A stretch of 64,000 nt of DNA from an uncultured Eubacteriales bacterium (GTDB taxonomy: Bacteria > Bacillota > Clostridia > Oscillospirales > Oscillospiraceae). Under the pieces are notes generated by a model. The model did no database searches. It was not told where the DNA came from and worked only from the letters and a program-made list of their open reading frames with translations. Shown one piece after another: positions 59,210 to 64,000 of the stretch. The translations under genes and the position numbers were made by a program. The stretch's first letter is position 1. Every line of letters begins with the position of its first letter. The DNA lies in NCBI GenBank assembly GCA_900546515.1, contig URDG01000006.1, positions 1-64,000 of the forward strand. The letters run 5' to 3'.

Positions 59210-60943
59210 TTATACGTCACCGGCTGCAAGCCTTTCAAGCTCACGGTAATCGACCTTTCCGGCGGGCGTATGGGGAAATTCACTTATGAACCGGTATTCT
59301 GCCGGGCGCATGTAGCCCGGAAGCCTTTCCATGCAGATGGCGTCAAGCCTTTTCGCAAGCGCTTCCTGCGGCATGCTTCCGCTGGGCAGAATAAAGGCCA
59401 CAGGCTCATAGTAGCATGCGCTGCCTTTCATACGACGCCCGGCGACCATACAGCCGGACACGCCGTCGACACCGCACAGTACGCTTTCAATCATGCCGGG
59501 GAAAATCTTTGCCGGTTGGTTTTCAGACGAAGTTACATATATCCTGCGGATACGGCCCTCAAGAAAGAGAAGTCCGTCCGTGTCCATATAGCCAAGGTCG
59601 CCGGTATGCACCCAGCGCACGTTGTTTTCGTCTTCTTCAATGATAGACGCTGTTTCGTCGGGCTTGTTGTAATACCCCAGCATTACGGATGGAGACGAGA
59701 TGCAGACTTCCCCTATCCGGCCGTAGCCACACTCAGCCCCGGAATCGGGATCGACTATCTTTATTATATTTGCGGCGAGCGGTACGCCGACGCTGCCGGG
59801 AGCGTTTGCACTGTATGATGTTGTGACGGCGGTTGCGCAGAGCTCGGTCATGCCGTAGCCTTTCATTACTTTATACCGGCAGCCGTTCTTCCGGAGATAT
59901 GCATTGACCCGGCTTTCAAGCTCAGGGTTGAGAGAGTCGCCGCCAACGCCTGCGGAAATGAGAAATGAAAGATCCATGTCCTTTGTCCGGGAATCCTCAG
60001 AGAGATATTTCAGGTGGTCGGCAACGGCGGAGAAATGATTCGGCCTGTATTTTGCAAAAACGCCCGGAAAAGCTTTTGAATCAAAAACGGGGAAGAGAAT
60101 GACCTGCATGCCGCAGCACAGCGCCGTGTGAACGGCAAGCGAGAGCCCGTATATTATAAACGGCGGCAGATCGTTGAAATACTTCTGCTGCCGTTTGAAC
60201 GGAATGTCGACATAGCGGTAACCGTGCGCTACGGCATTTATACTGTCGTCGGAGAGCATTACACTTTTGGGAGTGCCTGTCGTTCCGCCTGTGTGCGCGA
60301 TCACAAAGCAGCGGCCTTTTTCGTATGCAGAATATCCGGCGGCGGTATTCCGGCCGCCGGCAATGAACTTTTTCCATTCAAGCGTATTGCCGGCATATGC
60401 CGGCTTTTTGTTTTTTATATTGTATATGATGCGTTTGAACACGGGAAGGGATGCGGACGGCGGCACGGACACGATCTTTTTCACGCCGGAGCCTTCGGCG
60501 GCCTTTGATATGGACGGGTATGCAGGATCAAAGGTCACGATGAACTGCGCGCAGCATTCGGTTATATATGCGCGCAGCTGCTCTGCGTCAGTCCTCGGGT
60601 CGACCATGTTCGGCACGGCGCCGAGCCGGTTGAGAGCATACAGCGACCAGACGGTCTCAGGCATGTTCAGCATGCACAGAATAACAACGGAGCCGTTTCT
60701 CACCCCGAGCGCCGTGAAAGCGCGTGCTGTTCTGTCAATCGCTTCAAAGAGCTGTGCATATGTGAATTTGCGGTCATAATATATCAGGGCAATATCGTCA
60801 GGATGGCCGCAGTTGCTCCTGTACAGCAGGTCATATGCCAGACACTCCGGCAATGGCGAAGCTGCGGCTTCATCGCTGTAGTATTTCAGCCAGGGCCGGT
60901 CAACGGACGGAAGCCCCGTCAGGCTGCGTGCAGTTCTGTTCAT
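59210..60943 (-). CDS. AMP-dependent acyl-CoA synthetase/ligase
   Basis: The 577-residue protein is an ANL-superfamily enzyme: the P-loop CFVIAHTGGTTGTPKSVML near residue 220, the adenine motif KGYGMTELCATAV near residue 370, HTGDLGYMDTDG near residue 445, and a complete C-terminal subdomain with the hinge EGRIRRIYV and the near-terminal lysine in TPAGKVDYREL. It should activate a carboxylic acid, probably fatty, with ATP. It is divergent from a small XRE regulator. It is clearly paralogous to 61421-62824. Confidence 0.92.
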   Translation of the reverse strand: MNRTARSLTGLPSVDRPWLKYYSDEAAASPLPECLAYDLLYRSNCGHPDDIALIYYDRKFTYAQLFEAIDRTARAFTALGVRNGSVVILCMLNMPETVWSLYALNRLGAVPNMVDPRTDAEQLRAYITECCAQFIVTFDPAYPSISKAAEGSGVKKIVSVPPSASLPVFKRIIYNIKNKKPAYAGNTLEWKKFIAGGRNTAAGYSAYEKGRCFVIAHTGGTTGTPKSVMLSDDSINAVAHGYRYVDIPFKRQQKYFNDLPPFIIYGLSLAVHTALCCGMQVILFPVFDSKAFPGVFAKYRPNHFSAVADHLKYLSEDSRTKDMDLSFLISAGVGGDSLNPELESRVNAYLRKNGCRYKVMKGYGMTELCATAVTTSYSANAPGSVGVPLAANIIKIVDPDSGAECGYGRIGEVCISSPSVMLGYYNKPDETASIIEEDENNVRWVHTGDLGYMDTDGLLFLEGRIRRIYVTSSENQPAKIFPGMIESVLCGVDGVSGCMVAGRRMKGSACYYEPVAFILPSGSMPQEALAKRLDAICMERLPGYMRPAEYRFISEFPHTPAGKVDYRELERLAAGDV

Positions 60944-60978
60944 ATTATGGCTCCTCGCATGTCAGATTTTCTCTGCAC

Positions 60979-61018
60979 ATTATAAATTGTTATTTGACAA
61001 ATATCAATAGTTATTTGA
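60979..61018 (-). promoter_or_regulatory. Promoter of the acyl-CoA ligase with putative operators
   Basis: On the minus strand TTGATA (61002-61007) and TATAAT (60979-60984) are separated by 17 bases. The plus strand carries two direct repeats GTTATTTGA at 60989 and 61010, 21 bp apart. The first lies in a palindrome TATTTGACAAATA inside the promoter spacer, a possible site for the neighbouring XRE regulator. Confidence 0.6.
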
Positions 61019-61074
61019 AGCCTAATTTAGGTTTTGAAAAAAACGTCTAAAATAGACATAAGGAGTGAGACCTT

Positions 61075-61326
61075 ATGCCGAACGAAAAGAGCCCCTGCTT
61101 TGACAACAGGGAAAAATATATAGAGCTGGGCTATAATATAGCCTATTACCGGAAGCACGCGAAGCTGACGCAGGAGCAGCTGGCAGAGAAGGTAGGAATA
61201 AGCAGGCAGCATATGGGCGCGATAGAAGCGCCGAATCTATGCCGCCCGATCTCGCTGGATCTGCTGTTCAATCTCGCAAGCGCGCTGGAGGTTGAGCCGT
61301 ACAAGCTGCTTCAGTTCAGGGAGTGA
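61075..61326 (+). CDS. Small XRE-family regulator
   Basis: The 83-residue protein is a bare Cro/C1-type helix-turn-helix: YNIAYYRKHAKLTQEQLAEKVGISRQHMGAIEAP near residues 20-53, reduced to its core LTQEQLAEKVGISRQHM, and a C-terminal helix LALEVEPYKLL-like ending. It has a strong AAGGAGTGAG box and is divergent from the acyl-CoA ligase gene, which it probably controls. Confidence 0.9.
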   Translation: MPNEKSPCFDNREKYIELGYNIAYYRKHAKLTQEQLAEKVGISRQHMGAIEAPNLCRPISLDLLFNLASALEVEPYKLLQFRE

Positions 61327-61366
61327 GCCCTGAATATTGGCCGCCGTCCGGCGTAAAGAGAAAAAA

Positions 61367-61404
61367 TAAAAGGTCAGCCGTTCAAAAAACGGTTGACCTT
61401 TTTT
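61367..61404. terminator. Bidirectional terminator
   Basis: The stem AAAGGTCAGCCGTT/AACGGTTGACCTTT (one G-T mismatch) has T-runs on both strands, between the convergent XRE gene and the truncated ligase gene. Confidence 0.88.
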
Positions 61405-61420
61405 CATATGCCATATGGTT

Positions 61421-62824
61421 TTATTTTGCTATCGGGCCGGAGTAGTAAATGAGACCGTCCTCGTTTATGCGGCCGAGGTTTCCGGTGCGCAGCCAGCGCG
61501 TACCGGCGCCGTCGGTCACGATGGCCTTCGCCGTAGCCTCGGGATCGTTGTAGTAGCCGAGCATTATGGACGGACCGGAGATCAGTATCTCGCCTGTGCA
61601 GCCGTAGCCCAGCTCTGCGCCGGTCTTAGGGTCGGCGATCTTCACGGAGTTTGTGATGATGGGAATGCCGATGCTGCCGATGTCGTTGGCACCGGCGCAG
61701 GTGGAGATGGCAGTGGACGCGGTCTCCGTCATACCGAAGCCTTTCACGACCTTATAGCAGCAGCCGTGTCCGGCAAGGAACTCGTTTATGCGCTCTTCCT
61801 CACCGGCGGCCAGATAACCGCCGCCGAGTCCGGGGATAACGAGGAAGGACAGATCCATATCCTGTACGCCGGGATAGCTGATGAGATTGCGGAGATGATC
61901 CGGGCCGGAGAGAAAGTATGCGGGCTTATATTCCGCAAAGAGCTCAGGGAAAGTCCGCGGATCGAACACGGGATAGAGCAGCAGCTCCAGCCCGAAGCAG
62001 AGCGCCGTGTGCAGCGTGAGCGCGACGCCGCAGACGACAAAGGGCGGGATGTCGTTGTAAAACAGCTGGCTGCGCACAAACGGGACGCCTATGTACCTGT
62101 AGGAATAGGTGACGGCATTGAAATTATCGTCCGACAGCATGACCCAGTCGCGGCAGCCGGTGGTGCCGTCTGCGTGCGCGACAACATAGCAGCGGTCCTT
62201 TTCATAGGGGACATATGCGGCCTCGGTGTTCTCGCCGAGGGCGAGAAAGTCCGCCCAGCGTATGGTGTTGGCGTCAAGCTCGGGAGTGCCGCCTGCGAGA
62301 CGGTAGGCAAAGCGCGCCGACTCGGACATGGCCTCATCCGGGGATACGAACAGTATCTTTTCAGCGCAGCTGCCCTTTACGGCTTCACGGATGAGCGGGT
62401 ATACGGGGGTGATGGTAAGAATGACTCTGGCATGGCACTCGTTGATCCACTCGCGCAGCTCGTCCGCGCCGATCTGCGGGTCCACGGGGTTGAGCACTGC
62501 GCCGAGCCTGTCGAGCGCATACAGAGAGTAGATATTTTCCGGGGTGTTGTAGGCGCAGATCATTACCGTGTCGCCCTTTTTCACGCCGAGCGCGGTATAT
62601 GCCCTTGCGGCCTTATCAATCTCATCGAAAAGCCGGCCGTAGCTTATCCTGTTGCCGAAGTAATTTATGGCAATGTCGCCGGGATGCGTTTTGTTGGCTT
62701 CGTACATCATATCGAATACGGTGCATCCGGGGAAAGCGGCTTTGACCGCATCCCTGCCGTAGTATTTAAGCCAGGGCCTCTCCTCCGACGGGAGACCGGC
62801 AGTTTTCTTCGTGAATAGACTCAT
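61421..62824 (-). CDS. AMP-dependent synthetase/ligase lacking the C-terminal subdomain
   Basis: The 467-residue protein starts at MSLFTKKTAG after GAGGAAA. It parallels the 577-residue enzyme at 59210-60943: ERPWLKYYGRD, AINYFGNRISYGRLFDEIDKAA, the P-loop-like CYVVAHADGTTGCRDWVML near residue 205, KGFGMTETASTAI near residue 355, and WLRTGNLGRINEDGLIYYSG at the end. It stops at the hinge, so about 110 residues of the mobile C-terminal subdomain with the adenylation lysine are missing. The P-loop is also altered (HADGTTGCRDW in place of HTGGTTGTPKS), and Asp in the TGD motif is Asn. A terminator follows immediately, so there is no remnant. It is probably catalytically impaired or repurposed. 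Confidence 0.85.
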   Translation of the reverse strand: MSLFTKKTAGLPSEERPWLKYYGRDAVKAAFPGCTVFDMMYEANKTHPGDIAINYFGNRISYGRLFDEIDKAARAYTALGVKKGDTVMICAYNTPENIYSLYALDRLGAVLNPVDPQIGADELREWINECHARVILTITPVYPLIREAVKGSCAEKILFVSPDEAMSESARFAYRLAGGTPELDANTIRWADFLALGENTEAAYVPYEKDRCYVVAHADGTTGCRDWVMLSDDNFNAVTYSYRYIGVPFVRSQLFYNDIPPFVVCGVALTLHTALCFGLELLLYPVFDPRTFPELFAEYKPAYFLSGPDHLRNLISYPGVQDMDLSFLVIPGLGGGYLAAGEEERINEFLAGHGCCYKVVKGFGMTETASTAISTCAGANDIGSIGIPIITNSVKIADPKTGAELGYGCTGEILISGPSIMLGYYNDPEATAKAIVTDGAGTRWLRTGNLGRINEDGLIYYSGPIAK

Positions 62825-63069
62825 AATTATTTCCTCACATATGTTTCGACGATTTGAACTGAAAATGTATATAACAAATTGAAAAATGAATGCGCAAAAG
62901 ACGAAAATTATACTTTGACCATGGGCGTTTGACAGGTAAACTGCCGAAATGACCGTGATAAAAGGACAAACAGGAAGAACTCTTCCTGAAATTATGCAGC
63001 AATACCGCCTATTTGTCAAGCCTGTTAGGAAGTAGAATTCTTACATGTATGACAGATGGAGGAAGAAAA

Positions 63070-63396
63070 ATGCTGATTTTCGACAACAGGGCCGTTGGAA
63101 ACAGACTTCTTGCTTTAAGGAAAAGAAAGGGTCTGACGCAGACGGAGCTGGCATATATTGCCGGAATATCTGACAGAACTTATGCCGATATTGAGCGCGG
63201 CAGCACCAACATGCGCATTGAGACGGCGCTCAGAATATGTCAGGCGCTGTCGGTCACGCCCGACGAGATATTCACGGAGACGCCGGACACGCCGCTTGCC
63301 GCGCAGGAGGAGATACTCTCGCGGCTGGAGCAGTGCACAGACAAGGAACGCGGGACGGTGCTGCGGATCATATCGGCGTATCTGGATTCGCTTTGA
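63070..63396 (+). CDS. XRE-family regulator
   Basis: The 108-residue protein starts at MLIFDNRAVG after GGAGGAAG. It has a Cro/C1 helix-turn-helix (LLALRKRKGLTQTELAYIAG, ISDRTYADIERGSTNM) and a C-terminal helical region of about 35 residues. It is divergent from the truncated ligase gene, mirroring the XRE/ligase pair at 59.2-61.3 kb. Confidence 0.92.
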   Translation: MLIFDNRAVGNRLLALRKRKGLTQTELAYIAGISDRTYADIERGSTNMRIETALRICQALSVTPDEIFTETPDTPLAAQEEILSRLEQCTDKERGTVLRIISAYLDSL

Positions 63397-63469
63397 CGCC
63401 GCCGCATTTTGCGGGTGTAATTATAACATTATTATGCAGAAAAGCAATTGTAGTTTTTGCCGATAAAAT

Positions 63470-63504
63470 GATTTCAGCCGCCGGTTTTTTCGGCGGCTGA
63501 AATC
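63470..63504. terminator. Bidirectional terminator before pgi end
   Basis: A perfect 13-bp stem (GATTTCAGCCGCC and its complement) with a T-rich loop lies between the convergent XRE and pgi genes. Confidence 0.8.
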
Positions 63505-63523
63505 AGAGCTGGGGATCGGGCCA

Positions 63524-64000
63524 TCAGCAGCCCGGCTTACCGAGCATGCGGAACATGTTTTTCTTATAAGCTTCAACGCCGGGCTGATCGAACGGGTTGA
63601 CGCCGGACATATAGCCGGAGATCGCGCAGGCCATCTCAAAGAAGCAGACAAGGGATGCGAAGCCTTCCTCGTCGCGCTTTTCGACCTCGATCACCATGTT
63701 GGGGACGCCGCCGGAGATGTGAGCCTCCTTGACGGCCTCGGCAACTGTCACGCCGATGTCGGTCAGGTCGCGGCCGGCAATGTAATTGAGGCCGTCCGCA
63801 TTGGACTGCTCAAAGGGTACGGTGAAGGCGTTATGGGACTTCTTGAAGCGCACGACGGTCTCCATGAGATCGCGCGGGCCGTCCTGAATATACTGCCCCA
63901 TGGAATGCAGGTCGGCGGTATATTCGACGGAGGCGGGGAAGATGCCCTTGCCGTCCTTGCCCTCGCTCTCGCCGTACAGCTGCTTCCACCACTCGGCCAT
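63524..64000 (-). CDS. pgi: Glucose-6-phosphate isomerase, C-terminal part (cut by window edge)
   Basis: The last 158 residues of the enzyme are present and the gene continues beyond the window. They show AEWWKQLYGESEGKDGKGIFPA, EYTADLHSMGQYIQ and the C-terminal GVNPFDQPGVEAYKKNMF with the conserved PFDQPGVE. This is the Gram-positive, shorter form of Pgi that interconverts glucose 6-phosphate and fructose 6-phosphate in glycolysis. The M at the edge is only an internal codon. Confidence 0.93.
   Translation of the reverse strand: MAEWWKQLYGESEGKDGKGIFPASVEYTADLHSMGQYIQDGPRDLMETVVRFKKSHNAFTVPFEQSNADGLNYIAGRDLTDIGVTVAEAVKEAHISGGVPNMVIEVEKRDEEGFASLVCFFEMACAISGYMSGVNPFDQPGVEAYKKNMFRMLGKPGC

Overview
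The window reads as a chromosomal stretch of a moderately GC-rich, spore-forming, strictly anaerobic Clostridia bacterium, probably of the Oscillospiraceae type. The lineage is an inference. It rests on Gram-positive ribosome binding sites, pyruvate:ferredoxin oxidoreductase, a citrate lyase cluster, an Asp23/FakA pair, a YtrA-type regulator, a spoVT sporulation gene and many CbiQ/MptD-type and lipoprotein genes. Most of the window is ordinary core genome on both strands. No rRNA or tRNA gene was recognised.

Layout. 0-9.7 kb: a MetE-like methyltransferase, small lipoprotein and zinc-ribbon genes, a TetR operon that includes a 59-codon cysteine-rich KTR gene, rplM-rpsI, a TtcA-like PP-loop ATPase, a CAT-like acetyltransferase and a PAP2 phosphatase with a long disordered tail. 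9.7-15.7 kb: spoVT, split by a 5.37-kb serine-recombinase element. 15.9-19.4 kb: an AraC regulator diverging from an MptD/EcfT/EcfA vitamin-type transporter whose ATPase has lost most of its second ABC domain. 19.5-25.3 kb: a cytidine deaminase and the citDEFC-XG citrate lyase operon. 25.5-30.4 kb: typA, an amidohydrolase and an HD nucleotidase fired from overlapping face-to-face promoters, a DUF896 gene, and cysE behind a cysteine-rich leader peptide. 30.4-35.85 kb: a complete type II-C CRISPR-Cas locus (array, cas2, cas1, cas9, tracrRNA). 36-49.6 kb: fakA/asp23, nifJ, an MBL-fold hydrolase, a VanY peptidase, mnmG-mnmA, a surface protein and an erythromycin-esterase homologue. 49.7-57 kb: a YtrA-type ABC operon, iscR-iscS-iscU, an amino-acid ABC transporter and a PepSY protein. 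57-64 kb: a two-component system, two AMP-ligase/XRE divergent modules, and the C-terminal part of pgi at the edge.

The most striking system is the spoVT interruption. The first 33 codons of spoVT (AbrB-like domain) lie at 15.6-15.7 kb and the remaining 147 codons (GAF-like domain) at 9.8-10.2 kb, fused in frame to the C-terminus of a large serine recombinase. Both junctions share the 8-bp core GGTGACCC. Joining them across the core restores a 180-codon spoVT with no frame break. The two element ends joined together give a near-palindromic attP. This resembles the skin element in sigK and SPbeta in spsM, so developmentally timed excision is a natural hypothesis. Inside the element are a RhuM-family gene coupled to the recombinase, a small unknown gene, a RhuM fragment, and a DUF262-HNH gene of the kind found in phage defence.

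The second notable system is a transcription attenuator in front of cysE. It has a strong promoter, a 21-residue leader peptide with ten cysteines, an intrinsic terminator, and a 9-nt segment inside the leader codons that can pair with the 5' arm of that terminator. Together these predict cysteine-sensing by ribosome stalling. The CRISPR array shows a third piece of logic: each repeat ends in an extended -10 promoter, and the outermost degenerate repeat keeps only that promoter half.
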